From Saururus chinensis (taxonomy: Eukaryota > Streptophyta > Magnoliopsida > Piperales > Saururaceae), in the NCBI GenBank assembly GCA_035235625.1, contig CP141150.1, forward strand, positions 25,064,756-25,128,755: a DNA stretch of 64,000 nucleotides, in the 5' to 3' direction. The notes under the pieces were generated by a model. The model saw only the letters and a program-made list of their open reading frames with translations. It ran no database searches and was not told the DNA's origin. Within the stretch, counting starts at the first letter, position 1, and every line of letters begins with the position of its first letter. Below, piece after piece: positions 11,558-24,540 of this stretch. The position numbers and the translations under genes are program-made.

Positions 11558-11707
11558 GTGTGCACTCCCACCCATTGTGGTGGGAGTGCCCAATTAGTGC
11601 AGGCCATGATGGGAAAATGTGTTTGTATTGGTCACAGATTTAGATGTTTTTTACCATATGGCATACATTGATTGGGCACTCCCACCAATTATAGTGGGAG
11701 TGCACAC
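11558..11707. repeat. 150-bp fold-back element with hairpins in each arm
   Basis: The left arm GTGTGCACTCCCAC...GTGGGAGTGCCCAAT and the right arm ATTGGGCACTCCCAC...GTGGGAGTGCACAC are inverted copies of one another, and each arm is itself a small palindrome (CACTCCCAC/GTGGGAGTG). No target-site duplication could be seen. It is probably a MITE; the superfamily is unknown. Confidence 0.75.
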
Positions 11708-13078
11708 CCACCTGATCTTAACTTGCCTCGGATACATCAAAATGTTACAGCTTAGAGTGCTCACTATGTTTCTCACTAATGTAGTTGTGTTAGTTTACAA
11801 AGTATTGTAGTATGACAACAAAATGAGTAATGTGGTGCCATACAACTTTTTTAAAAAAAAAGTTTATATTACTAAAAGACACGAATATTTCCTTAATGTT
11901 TTGTTTTCCTATTACTCATTTTCATAATTAAATATTATAAAATCTTTCACACCCACCCCACTTCTTCTCTTATTAAATAAATATATCTCGCATACTCATC
12001 CCACTCCTTCCATACGTCTGTGCTAAGAGATGTATCTAGCGTCGGAGACTAAACCATTGCCTGCATGGCTCGACGCCAGTGTCCGCTTTTGGTCAACCCT
12101 CCCCCTACCTTCACAACCTCCTCTTGCTCCTCCTTTTCCCAGCAATCGGCATGTTATTTCTCCATTAAGACAAAGCCACAACCTTTTTAGCCACATTGGT
12201 CAGGGCCATAGGCACCCCTTCCTCTTCTTCTTCTTCTTCTTCTTCTTCTTCTTCTTCTTCTCCTCCTCCTCCTCCTTCATGAAAGTTTGTAGGCTAGGGA
12301 TTGAAAGCATGTCTGGTGAAGATGTTGGCACTGGCTCCATTGTTGGAGGAATGGCCAGCATTGATGTTGCTGCCAAAGGAGGAAGAGAAGGAGAGTACGA
12401 GGGGATACATGTGTAAGAGAGAGAATGAAGGAGGGACACATGGGAAGAAACCAACAAAAACTCAAGGAATATTGAAATTTGGGGGGTGAGGGATCAACGT
12501 TCTTACTAAAAAGTAGGTTACACGAGTGAAGTCTTAATGCTCAGGGAGGAGAAGAAACTTCACCGCAGACCATAAGCTCTCCCATAAAGAGCCATACATA
12601 AATATAACATGCTCTCACGGATAGAGTCAAACACACATATGAATGCAGAACTTATCAAAACCAGCCCATGAGAATGAACACTATAGCAGTAAGTTGAATT
12701 TCCATAGATAAGTGCATTACATTGAAGCCAAATACATTGCAAAGGACCATGAAACCAATCATCATGAGCTATCTCCAAAGCATTGGCACGAAGCCGATAG
12801 ATAAGAACTAACAGTGTCTATGTACTTTCTATTTTATTTTTCTAGGCTTTTTGCAATGTGAATTGTTGGTGATTGGGTTGGTATGTTTCTCCTCCTCCCA
12901 CATCCACTTACCTATCACTAGTCAATTTTTGTTCATTCAATGGATGCTTTCTTTGATAAAGGCTACTCTTTTGATTGTTTTCTCCAATCAGGTCGTGCCA
13001 ACATGGCCCTTGGTTGAGGTCCTTAGAGTTTGGGAGAAAATCAGCGTACTGAAGACTTATGTCTTGCCCCTACTATGA
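11708..13078. other. Intergenic region with a (CTT)n tract
   Basis: No gene recognised. A CTT trinucleotide tract at about 12,222-12,261 grades into CTC/TCC repeats to 12,277; ORFs crossing it translate to Lys/Glu or Phe/Ser runs and are artefacts. The minus-strand ORF at 12,560-12,778 has no recognisable domain. Confidence 0.6.
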
Positions 13079-13349
13079 CCACCATCATTGTCACCGCCTC
13101 TACCACGACCGCTACCGTTGCCACCACCACCACTAATACCACCATCACCACTGCCATCACCATCCCCTCCACCGCTACCACCATCACTACTACTACCACC
13201 ACAGCCGCTGCTACCGCCGTCGCCACTACTGCAACCATCATCACCACCACAACTTTCGTCACCGCTACCACCACCACCACAATTGCCGTCACCGCTACCA
13301 CAACCACCATCACCGTCACCACCACCGTCATTACTACCACCACTGTCAC
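13079..13349. repeat. Degenerate trinucleotide (ACC/ATC/GCC/GTC) tract
   Basis: About 270 bp in strict three-base phase, with nearly every unit of the form NYC/NCC. It yields open frames in several phases (Thr/Ala-rich, Pro-rich and, on the reverse, Val-rich), none of them a real protein family. Confidence 0.85.
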
Positions 13350-15003
13350 TGTTAATTTTCTCTATAACATCATTTGTGCAACCAAGCAGTGGAAAATTTT
13401 TAGGAATCTTCTAGTTTCTCTTTCACCTAGATTCACTTTCTCTTTTTCTTTCCCTTTCTCCCGATTTCTACCAATCCAAACAAACCCTTACAATTGGGCA
13501 TACATCTCTGTTACTAATTAATGTGGTAGCGTTTCTTGATGGTCCTTCATCTCTTTCATGGATCATGGGGAAAGAGAGGCCAACTATCGGGGACAAGGCC
13601 CCAAAATTTTGCCAAAAAACACTTAAAACATTATGAGGATTTTTTAGAGATTTTTGAAATTTTACAAGAAAAATTGTGAGTTGTCGACATACACTTTGGC
13701 ACATCGAGAGTGACCTTCAATGGTACTTCAAACGTGTTAAAGATCAAACAATAGCCTATTGGCATATGTAAAACCAACTTAAATAGATGCCTTACTTCTA
13801 ATGGGAGGTTTCCTCCTTTTATATAATCTCCTCTACGACTAGAACTAAAACCCTAACCATTTGACGGGCATCTTGAACTTGTGAGATGCTATTTTTGGTG
13901 GATTTAAGCTCTTCCAAGAGGAAAAAAACAAAAATTGGTGGAAGAAACTTTGTAGAAGGAGGATTGCAAGCTTGAAGGCAAAGAATTTGAGGCAAGTTCA
14001 TTGCCTATCAATAATCTCTTAGTCCTTATACTATTAAAATAATGTTGAGTTGATGTGGAATAAGATTTAATGAGATTATGCATGAATTAAAGATCAGAGT
14101 GAAGCATTCATAATTTACATAATTTATTGAATTATGTTGTATTATAATAAGTGTGAAACATATTTTGAGAATATATAAAAGTGTGGGAAATGATTGGGAA
14201 GAGAAAGGAGTTTGTTGGAGCAAGAATTTTTTCTGGAAATGAAATATGAACAGCTTCAATGGGCTCTTTAACTTGTCGAGGATGAAGTTCAACAGGGTCT
14301 AACCTGACAAGGGAACCTCAAACCTTGTTGTAATGAGAATTAAGTGGAAAAGAGACTGTGATAATCAAAGGGAAAAGAATTAAATGGAGTGCAGATGCAC
14401 TTTCAATGTGTGGTTCGATAGGCACCTTTAGCCCATCGACAAGGGTAGATGAGTTGCTATTTAAGGCTCAACAGGTCTTTGACTTGTTGAAGACAGTATC
14501 AAAGTGACATGTTGAAGAGGGTATCAAAGTGACAGTAAAGTATATTAAGCTTAGAAAAGCTACTATTAATTATTAATGCTAATGTACAATGACTATAAGA
14601 ATGGGAGGGCCTAATTGAGAATTAACTTGATAAGACTATAAGTAATTAATGAGAATCGACTAAATTACCCTATAGTAAAAGTTAACGAGGCTCCTAGAGT
14701 TTGCGACGGGTTATAACTAGGATGCCTAATAATGGGATCTATATTGGGGTCTAAAGGTGACCAAGATAATTATGAATTGCTTGGACATGAACAATGGGTT
14801 TGCGGTGGAACTACAGCTCAAGAAAAGCTCATCAAGTGACATAGCCAAAGGAGTTGGCCACAGGCAATAAGTACCCAAGATCAGGGTATTGTGTTGTTGT
14901 TCTTGGAAAGAACTAATATGAAGGTGGGATTTTACCAAGAGAAGAGATTGTAAGAGAAATTTACTGATATTCATAGGATCATCCGACTTTTCCCCATGGG
15001 AGT
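13350..15003. other. No recognised gene; probable old retroelement debris
   Basis: AT-rich sequence. Around 14,270-14,500 there are repeated CTTGTCGAGG / TCGACAAGGG / CAACAGG phrases of the kind often found inside plant copia LTRs, but no ends, primer site or coding motif could be defined. Confidence 0.4.
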
Positions 15004-16383
15004 TGATAAGTGTGAAATATTTCTATTTTATATACTTTTTTATCTTATTTACTACTATAGGATTAGGTCAAGTTAGGGTTAATTAGGATTTATTTATGTT
15101 AAGATGGATATTAATATTTTAGTTTAATTATTAATTAATTCGGGTTCTATAAGTAGTTTAGGCATGTATTTGAATAAAGTTGGGATTTTATTTATGTTCT
15201 ACATGTCTTTTGTGTTTTATAGGTAAGGTGCGCTTATCAAAGCCATTGGACAATGTTTGGAATAATTCAAAATACTCTTGACACACTTTAAAATGATTTG
15301 GACAACTTTTTAAAGTTACAAATTTGTTGAAAACTAATATGGATGTGAAGAGAATAGCTTAATAAATAGAATAGAAAACTGGATAGGAACATGGACTGTC
15401 GAGTTAACAGGCTTAGCTTCCTGAATAGGATTTGGACACAAAACTTAATAGAACTATCCAGATTCTAGAAATAGTATAGCCGTTCGAACAGATAATGTAC
15501 AGTTTCTTATTTTAGGCAAGTTTTGAGTCATTTTCCTATTAAACTTTCTCATATAACTTATGACTATATAAAGCCATATGGGGCTCGAAAGTGAGTAATT
15601 TCAGTAGATTTTCTGAAGAAAAAAAAGGAGAAGATGGAGGAGCATTCAAAGTTTTTAATGAAGATTCAAGAGCCTTCTTCTACCAAGCAAGCCTAATTTT
15701 CTTTTACTTAGGAGTTGATTAAGCTATAGATAAATTTTTGTTTATTTTTCTTTTTAATTTAGATTTTAAATGTGATTAAGGACAATTGTAGGATAATGAT
15801 TTCCTTTTTAATAGAAGAGCTTTTTAAGTTTATTCAAATCTATATTGATTTCTTGTCTTGTAGATGATAGATTGATGTGGTTTTGAGATTTACATCAATT
15901 CTAAATTATGTGATTTAGATGAGATGGTCATGCAATAATTTCAATGTTCACACGATTAATGAATTAGATGAGTTATACTAAGATTAGATGAGTCATGCCT
16001 ATAGTTTAGATGATTCATGCTATTGTTGAAGATAATTTATGTCATTGATTTAATTAAAGATTCTTTCTAAAATAATTATTGTTTGTAGACAAGAATACTT
16101 GTTCATACTCACACTAGATTTAGATTAATGGTTAAGGAATTGTTATGGTTCTATAGTGGATTCAATTTCCTAAGTAATTTTCATTATATTGATCTCTTCC
16201 TTTTAGTCTAGTTACTTATTTCTTTGTTAATTTTGAGGTTAAGTTCTTTTAGTTTTCAATCAACGAAATCTTCTCTTAGATTTAGTACTTAATTCATTCA
16301 TCCCTGAGGTTTGATAACCCTTAAATACTTATCTTAGTACAATTACCTTGTACACTTGCAAAGGGTTTGATAATAAACAATCA
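15004..16383 (+). repeat. 5' LTR of an Athila-type gypsy element
   Basis: Begins TGATAAGTGTGAAATATTTC and ends AACAATCA, directly before a tRNA-Asp-type primer site. Length about 1.38 kb, in the usual Athila range. It is followed in the expected order by primer site and Athila-like gag. The left end is set by the TG and the distance, and could be off by some bases. Confidence 0.7.
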
Positions 16384-16389
16384 AGTTTT

Positions 16390-16407
16390 TGGCATCGTTG
16401 CTGGGGA
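16390..16407 (+). other. Primer-binding site, tRNA-Asp type
   Basis: TGGCATCGTTGCTGGGGA differs at two positions from TGGCGCCGTTGCCGGGGA, the tRNA-Asp-complementary site characteristic of Athila-group elements. Both differences are C/T or G/A transitions. Confidence 0.85.
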
Positions 16408-16917
16408 CGGTGTCAAATTGTTTCTAAATTAGTAGTTAGGATAATTCTAGTTAGTTTTAGTTTCAATTTACTTTAGTTTTTAGGTTAATTTTTCATTACA
16501 TACTTTATTTTAATTTGATCTTGAAGGTTGAGTTGAATAATGTGCTCTCTACACTTGTGGCCGCAAGTGGACATCTGCAAGCATAGTTCTTCTCTTCGGT
16601 TTGCAAGATCCTCTTCTTTCTTTATTTTTAGCTTCTTAGTTAGTTTTTTCTTACTCTTTCCTTTTTTACACTTTACATTGTATGGTGTGTTTGTGGTGTA
16701 TGCATCATTATCGCTCCTTGCTCCACCTATTAGCACCATTTAACCCTGAGCCAGAGCAAATGCCTAGGAGAGCTTTGCTGCTCTCGACCTTCATCTCTAC
16801 CCACTCTCCCACCAATTGTAGCACTTCTATGACATCTACCACTACTTCTCCCACCATTCCTCCCATCACCATGGCTGAACATCAATTAGTAGATGCACCT
16901 CTTAAAGCCCTAAGTGT

Positions 16918-17530
16918 GTAGTATTACACTCTTCATGAGTACACCTCTCCATCATGCATTAGGTTACAAGTGGTCACTGCTCAAAATTACAAAATTAAGC
17001 CCAATGTCATTTAAATGCTTCCATATTTTTATGGGCTTAATAATGAAAACTTATATAGGCACCTAGATGACTTCTTAGAATTATGCACAACTTTCAAGCT
17101 CTCTAACTTAACCGATGAGGCTGTCAAAGTTCAACCTTTTCCTTTCACAATGAAAGATAAGGGTAAAGAATGACTCTACTCGTTAGAACCGGACACCATT
17201 ACAACATGGGCCCAAATGCAACAAAAGTTCCTCAAAAAGTACTTCTCCATAGGCAACACCAACCAAATGAGAAAATTCATAACTACTTTTGCTCAACTTC
17301 CCACCGAACAATTCCATGAGAGTTGAGATAGACTTAAGGACTTTCGTAGGAGGTGTCCTCATCATGCTGTCCCTAAGTGGCAACTAGTGCAACACTTTTA
17401 TGAGGGTCTTACCAAACAAAACAGTCTCCTTGTCGATGCAAGTTGTGGGGGTACCTTTTTGTTAAAAAATAAAATTGAGGCATAGAAAATTTTTGAAGAC
17501 ATAGTGAAAATTTCCTTCAACATGATGCAT
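16918..17530 (+). pseudogene. Broken Athila-type gag
   Basis: In one forward frame the sequence reads as an Athila gag core: NYKIKPNVI, then HLDDFLELCTTFKLSNLTDE, PFTMKDKGKE, LEPDTITTWAQMQQKFLKKY, and FRRRCPHHAVPKWQLVQHFY, ending near VDASCGGTFL. This is the nucleocapsid-precursor domain that packages element RNA. At least four in-frame stops (after KPNVI, KDKGKE, QFHES and KIEA) disable it. The upstream section (16,700-16,915) is Ser/Thr/Pro-rich. Nothing downstream can be read as protease or polymerase, so the element is truncated. Confidence 0.85.
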
Positions 17531-19265
17531 TGAAATGAAATGAGGGTAGACCATCCACCTTAAACAATGCCCCCTCTCCTCCAAAGTTGATACTTTGAGT
17601 AGGAAGCTGGACCTCCTTATGACTTCAACTCATCAACCCACTCCTTTCACATAAGATACCTTTTGATATGTCTTAGCCCAACCCATACTATTATAGAGTG
17701 CCACTCTGCCTCTCAATTTTTATAGCTTGTCCACGATCAGAGGTCCTTGCTGAAAGTACTATTTGAAGGGTCTCTACTCAGACTAAGAAACTCAAATAAG
17801 AGGGATATGCCACCATTGGCTTGTGTTAGGGTCCACGTGCAGATCATCAACATGTCTAAGGGGTCCTTGCTCATAATATTGACTTGTGTGAAGGGTCTTT
17901 ATCGAGGATATTGATGAAAAGGGCTCTTCTCCTATATCAATCTTCAAATTATGACTAGCACCGGGCTTGAGTGAGGGGCATGTGCTTGAGGCATCAGCTT
18001 GTATGAGGGCTCCTTGCTCCTAGTTATTAACATGTGTGGTAGTCATTACCCACGCGTTGGCTAGTGTGAGGGTTGATGCTAGGTGACTTGAGTGAGGGGT
18101 CACCCATCATGAAAGGGCATAAATATTATATTTGATGACAATGATCCACAAGCATTAAGAAAGCCTTGGAGTCCTAGTTACTATAGGCTAATGGGCATGG
18201 TAGCTTACCAGTTGTTGTATTTAATTGCAAAAACTTTGGAGAGAGGATTTTGTCTTGAATCAAATTGGTTATGAGACTTGTATTAAGAATTCAAGTATTT
18301 GAGACTACTCCTAGAGTGGAATATTTTGTGGATTGGGTAGTTGAGGTGGACTGCATGCTTTAGAATTTGAAGATTAGTGTGATTGAGATGACCTTGAGAA
18401 GAGGGCTTGACTAAAAGAGAGTAATAACACTTGTGAGGCTTTAGCCACGGTGAGAAGAGAAAAGCAGTAGTGAGATGAAAATACTCTTAAGTCAAACAAG
18501 GAGGTAAATGGTTAGCACTAGCAACACACTTAAGTAAGCATGTCATGGATGTTGCATAGTATCATTGCTTAGGTGCATGGCATTGTAAAATACTTATGGT
18601 ATGTGATGTGGGTATTAGGGGCAATACAGAAGCATCATTACTAGCACACCATGAGATAAGTAATAAGTTGAAGCAACTAAGACACCTAAGAAAGGATTTA
18701 CCCTAAGCATAAGGAAGAGATTGAGGAGAGACCTATGGGGCAAACTAATCAAATAATTTTAGACAAGGTTAGAGTGAACACTATGCATAATGAGTAATGA
18801 AATAAACTAATGTACTACTAATCGTTGAGATAGGGTTTTGCTGAAGACTGTACATAATGGGTAATGAAATGATCTAATGTACTACTAATAGGCACACCTA
18901 TTAAAAGAATATGAGATTTAGTAAAGATTATAAAGATAATGATATGTATAATATTGAGAACTTGATAAAGAAAAAACAATCAAAAGACAACCTAGAAGTT
19001 ATTACATTAATGTATATCAAGTGATATTTCTATTATGATTGTTGTTTTATAAGCTTCATGCTATAGATGATGAAATTATGATAGTTAAATAGTTTTGCAT
19101 CTTGCATAGAATAGTAGTATCATGAGAGGAGCAGAACTACAATTGGATTCAATCTGCTTTAGGTACAAGTGGTACATTGGCAATTGATGTTAGCAGATGA
19201 TGTCAACTTGAACCTTTTTCATGTCACACTTTTCTCTTATTATAAAATTTGTAGATAGTGAAGTA
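17531..19265. other. No recognised gene; degenerate internal Athila sequence and short imprecise repeats
   Basis: From about 17,700 to 18,110 a loose phrase (GCTTGTGTGAGGGTC / GGTCCTTGCT) recurs about every 50-60 bases. Around 18,780-18,890 a block containing TAATGTACTACTAAT occurs twice with mismatches. No domain is visible. Confidence 0.4.
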
Positions 19266-19270
19266 TCTTC

Positions 19271-20550
19271 TGGGTGTTTACTATCCATATACTAACCTAG
19301 CGGATCACTAGATTGCTCTTAACATTAGTACTTTGAGAAGTAAGAATTAAGAGTTTAGCCTCTTTGCGTAGAATTTTTTTATATAGCGGAAACAAGTAAA
19401 TATTCTTTCAAAGCGCGATGTATCAATTAATCAAACCACAAGCATTCAATCCACACATGAACACACAACAATTTAACATAAAAAACCCAAACCCGAGTAA
19501 AAAACCATGGTAGTTCCAAAAGAACTAAATCAATGAACTACTAGCAAGGAGAACAATTACATTAACACAAACAAACCACCAACCTTTGTTTTGACTCTAA
19601 CATAAACTTCTTTTGTTTAGATCTCCACATATTTTTGTTGTTGGTAGCCTTCAAGTCTTCTCCCTCAAGTACTTGAAACTTTACTTCCTCCTTACCTTAT
19701 CTTTGTCTCATTTTAGCCTTCAACAACCTCCTCTTGTTGTATTGACTTTGGCCACTTGGAATCTTCTATCTTCCATTGAAGATATGATGCAACTCCTCTT
19801 TGAAAATTCTATCTGAAATCTCTTCTTAGTTGTAGAATAACTTAATGAATTCACCATTGATCTTCAACTCAAAGCTTCATGAAATTTCTCTTTGGAAAAT
19901 AATATGTTAAAGGTAGCAACCCTTCTTCTCTAATTTCCTCTAGGTTTTCCTTTCTCAAAATTTGTGATTTCTTATCCTTTATATAGCTCTCTAAACCGAT
20001 TTAGGTCTTTGGCTTCAACAAAGACAGATTGAATTCGTAGTGTCTTAATTAGGGTACTAGAACTGCAAGGGATCAATTGTGTCAAACAACGATTGTTCGT
20101 TCATTATTTTTTGAACACATGACACTTCGAGCGATCAATTGATAACTCTCGGCTTCATTTTACATAGGGCTAAATGAAGTGCCAATTGATTGCTCCATCT
20201 AACGTGAATTTCATCGATCAATCATTTTGTTTATCAAATTACAATTTTGCCCTTTATACCCTAAAACTTCCTGAAACCACTTAAATCATTTAAAAAACTT
20301 CTCTAAGTGATTTTTGGTATGCGATTATGATCTGAATAAGCTTAAAAAACATTCAACATTCTTCGGTTTTCTGACTTAAGCCATAAGAACGTGTTTGCTC
20401 CTATTTTTCAAGTTTTTCAATTCCAAATCTAACTTAACAACTATAACTTCTAATTATATTTTAAGACTATGTAAATGCCCAAAGTTTCTGGCATAATTTT
20501 GACAAAGAAATTAACCAATAAAGCAGATATATGACTCATATGTTCTTACA
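19271..20550 (-). repeat. 3' LTR of the sirevirus-like element (copy 2)
   Basis: Starts TGTAAGAACATATGAGTCAT on the minus strand and ends near TAAACACCCA. It aligns along its length with 26,431-27,665, with numerous substitutions and small indels, so the insertion is old. Confidence 0.85.
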
Positions 20551-21272
20551 ATCACACCCTTTGGCTATTTTCTATTAAAACATTACACATTTGAAAATAA
20601 AAATAAAATTACAATTTTTGACATAATGTACTAATTTTCAAATTATACAAAATAACTTGACACTCAAAAACTAAACACAGACTCATTTGGAATTGATCTT
20701 AAAAGGCCTTGTATAACCCTCTACTTATCCTGCACACTTAAAATCAAATTGATTTGCATAGTACTATTTAATCAAGTAAAGATAAGCACTTTGATTTTCA
20801 TTAATCACTTCTCCCCCTTTTTGACATAAATAGACAAAAATTTAAAATAATAATTAACAAAAATGTTCATTCAAGCATAACCAAGTTGTCATTATCACTA
20901 GAAGACTTAAAAATATATTTAAAAATCAACACATTACCATGCCCATCACATATCCCATCATAACATCAGTTTCAAACTACATCTTAAAGTCATAATGAAA
21001 TATAACTGAACTGAAACTAGTTTAAACAAAGAATATATGAAAAGGTGATAAAAAAATATAAAAAATAATAATCATCATCATCATCCCTCTGCTCCCCCTC
21101 ACTGTCTATATGTGGAAGTAGGGCTTTGAGCGAGTGATTGATGTTTGTAAGTCTCTACAACATAGCATCCTGAAAAGCTCTAAACTAAGCAATGGTGACT
21201 AGTCTATCTGGATCATCCATAGGTGTTAGTGCCTCTGTTGGTGCATCTACTGCTGCCTATGGCTCCTATGCA

Positions 21273-21839
21273 TCACCCTAGTGGTGAGAGCATCCTGCGA
21301 ACCACTGCATTATCAATTGGTCCCATATTGATCATGGTAGGCTCTATTCTAGGTATCCTAACATAAACCATTTTGAAAATCCTACATAGGATGTATGGGT
21401 AAGGTAACATCTCATATGCGTGGCCATGAAGGAATATCAGCATATGCCCAAAAATAATGGAAGGCATATCCAACTGTATCTCAGGCTATGCTATGAGATT
21501 TAGTATCCGTGTCATCATCAGATCCACTCTCTCCTTCCTAGCACTTCATATGCCATATTGAGCAATGACATGTAGCAGACAAAAATCTCGTATCATGGAA
21601 TGAGCCAATAATAGAACCTCCATATCTGCACCTCTAGGCAGACCTAGTAAACTCCCACTAATTTCACTTTCTAGTGGAAAGACATATTCATTGAACTGTG
21701 GGTATGTGACTGGTTTCCTCTCACATCCTATGACCTCTGCAATGATATTAGGTGACACTCTCACATGGATGACTTCTACCACACCTACCAATGCATCATT
21801 ATCCTCTAAGAGGAGTGATGCATACCATTGTGGAACCAA
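21273..21839 (-). pseudogene. ORF with 'putative plant transposon protein' type domain, broken
   Basis: One minus-strand frame runs from 21,839 to 21,273 with two stops (after AQYGI and after NLIA). It reads WYASLLLEDNDALV, VRVSPNIIAEVIGC, FCLLHVIAQYGI, then MPSIIFGHMLIFLHGH and LPYPYILCRIFK. The order of an NxxPxxIxExxG block, a hydrophobic middle and LPYxxxLxRIF is what I recall of the plant transposon protein family (Transposase_32), which is common in plant LTR elements and of unknown function. Its place, between the gag region and the 3' LTR, is where sireviruses may carry an extra (env-like) ORF. Family assignment is from memory and not verified. Confidence 0.5.
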
Positions 21840-24540
21840 TTGTGGATAGACAAACTAACCCAATGTACAAATGGTGCTAAAATACTCCATCTAGTAAAGA
21901 CGAGCCTCTATCCATCCTATAGCAGTCTCAAGAGGAAGTGCACTAAGATACTCTCACAACATATGGGTCTAACTCTATCATAACCACTACTAGATGCTCT
22001 TGGATCCCCATACCCTAACTTAGTAATTTTCTGTTTCTTTGTTCTCACTATCTAAATTAAATGACAATAAAAAAACCTAGGGATAAGCATAACGTAGGAA
22101 TTCAAATAATTGAAAGTCCTAGAATTTCAAAAATTCTTGAAACGTACCCCAAAAATAATTTTTTTCAAATTTCAATAAACCCTAAAACAATTTTGTGTGA
22201 GATCAACTCCAAATCTTAACCCAGGATAGATCTCAAGAACAAACTTTATAACTTACTACCTATTTTGTTCAAAAACCCCTAATTTTGAAAAATCCTCAAT
22301 TTGTGACAAAATGTTGAAACCACGAGTGATTTTTAATGACATCTCGAAGTTTATCCTAGAATTTCAAAAATTCTTGAAATGTGCCCCAAAATTCATGCTT
22401 TTGAAATTTATATAGACCCTAAAAAAATTGTGTGAGATCAACTCCAAATTTTAACCTAATATAGATCTCAGCCAGTAGAAAAAACTTTATAACTAGACCT
22501 ATGGCCAATTTAGATCAAAAACCCCTGATTTTTTAAAATTCCCAATTTGTTACATAAAGTTTAAACTACAAGTGATTTTCCATGACATCTCGAAATTTAA
22601 CAAATCAAATTGCACAAAAATTTAAACTAAGGTAGATCTGACTATTTCTAACACTCCTATCAGTCCAAAACTCATTGAAATCCATTAAAAAAACACTAAA
22701 AATTAAAATTGTTGTTTCGGTGCTCACCTTGTCCGCGACAAAAAACAAAAAATCGATGTGGAAATCTGGTCTTTTATTGAATCAAATCTCTTCAAATCGC
22801 CTCTATTCTCTTCCACGAACACTTTGGAAGATTTCATAGTGCAAATAGTTGAAATGAAGTGTGGCCAAATTTAAAATAGTGCTTCAACAAGATAAATCTT
22901 ACCAGAGATCGATTGCTAGGGTTGATCGATTGATCAATCTTGAAACAAATGCGAGTTTTTTATTTTTTTAAATAATAAAATTACAAAATTGAAAAAATTC
23001 TAGAAAAATTCCATTAAATTTCTAAAAGTATTTCAAGACACTTCCCATCTAAATAAAAGTTTTTTGATAACTCAAATTAAAAATTAAACCATAAAAATCA
23101 GCTAAGTTGAGCTCCTTTTAATGATTTTTAATTATTTTTTCTTTAATTTAAGTGTATCCACATATTATATTCATTAATACATTGCCTTAGATTAGTAAAG
23201 CCCATTAGTATATCATTGTCAATTTTATTCTCTTCTTTTTAACATGTTAATAAACTTTTATGAATTTTTGAAGAAAACCATCAATGTAGTGAACTCTTGT
23301 CTCTTTTAATCTTAAATCTCATAAGATCACTCTTAACCAAATTGACACAAAATTGTTCAAAACCTAGTAAAGACTAAGTTCATATTTTTCAACTCTCTTT
23401 CTCAAATCTATTTACATGATTTTCTTAAAAAGATAAAGAAAATCAAAAGCTCATAATCAATATGTCCATGCCTTTATCTGAGTTATGATATTTTTTCTCA
23501 AATTATTTTTCTAGAGTTTGGCTTTTTATGAATCCTCTCTACTTCCATTATTCATTTTTTCTTTCTTCTCTTTAATCGATGGGAGTTTCACATTAGCCTA
23601 GGCCGACCTAAGTAGGTAGCCCTTCCCCATCATTTTTTAAAAAGGACAATTTCATTACAATAAGAGATATTAAAAATGCATAAGACTCATAAACATTGAA
23701 GTACATTTTATGGTTTTTTTTTCTTTTGAATTCTAAAGAGAAATCTAGCCAAAAATCTTCTAATTTGATCATAGACTCCACTAAAATCCAAACGCCTAAG
23801 TAAACTTATGCTTAAGAATTCCCTCTTGATGTTCATACATGAAAGTGACTTGAGTCTCAACATGATGTGCGTAAGTTTTAAATTAAAGAATTGCAACATC
23901 AAGTAAAAATCAAATTGATCTTAACTTTTCTTGGTGTATTCTTCTCTTTGTTAAAGTATGTTTGACTACTAATCATGTTACTTTTTAGCTTAAGGAAAAT
24001 TAATCTCAATATATCTCAAGAGTTGAACTTATCAAAAACTAAAACAAAGCCACTTGCAAACTCAAGCAAAAGTTACACTAATTTTTTTGTGTTTTTTATC
24101 ATATTATATATATATATTTTATTCAAAATTATAACTAAAAGACATATAAAACCAAAGTAAAATGTGATAAAACAAAAAAGTATGAATGTCTAAATCATAG
24201 AAAGAATTAAACCATGGACACAAATAAAATTCTTTTAGTTAGAGATTTGAGATTCCTTGGCCCTACCTAGCCATCCAATACCAAGGTAGACTTCCTTGCT
24301 CTTCTTAATTGATACTTCAAAGCTTAAAAATCAACCTTCTTCATCCACACTCTCTTCATCATCTTTTCATACACTTAGTATGCTAACATATGGGTAGTGT
24401 GCTTCTTCTTATTCTTCTTTGACCTAAGTTTGAAAGGGTAATTCTTAGGAAATTCTCTTCTTGTGTCTCATTATGGCAAATGTTAACACACCCACAATAC
24501 TAGAACATATCCTACCTCCTTTCACTCTTGACCTAGGTGG
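21840..24540. other. Internal region of the sirevirus-like element without recognisable domains
   Basis: AT-rich. Two similar phrases (CTAGAATTTCAAAAATTCTTGAAA and the following clause) recur at about 22,110 and 22,350, indicating an imprecise duplication of roughly 240 bp. This is where pol would be expected, and none is seen. Confidence 0.5.

Noticed and set aside
12200..12457. Minus-strand ORF ending in a poly-Lys/Glu run
   Set aside because: Translation of the (CTT)n microsatellite; no recognisable protein.
13030..13521. 163-codon Thr/Ala-rich ORF and overlapping Pro-rich and Val-rich ORFs
   Set aside because: They are by-products of the trinucleotide tract; no domain, no codon bias beyond the repeat.
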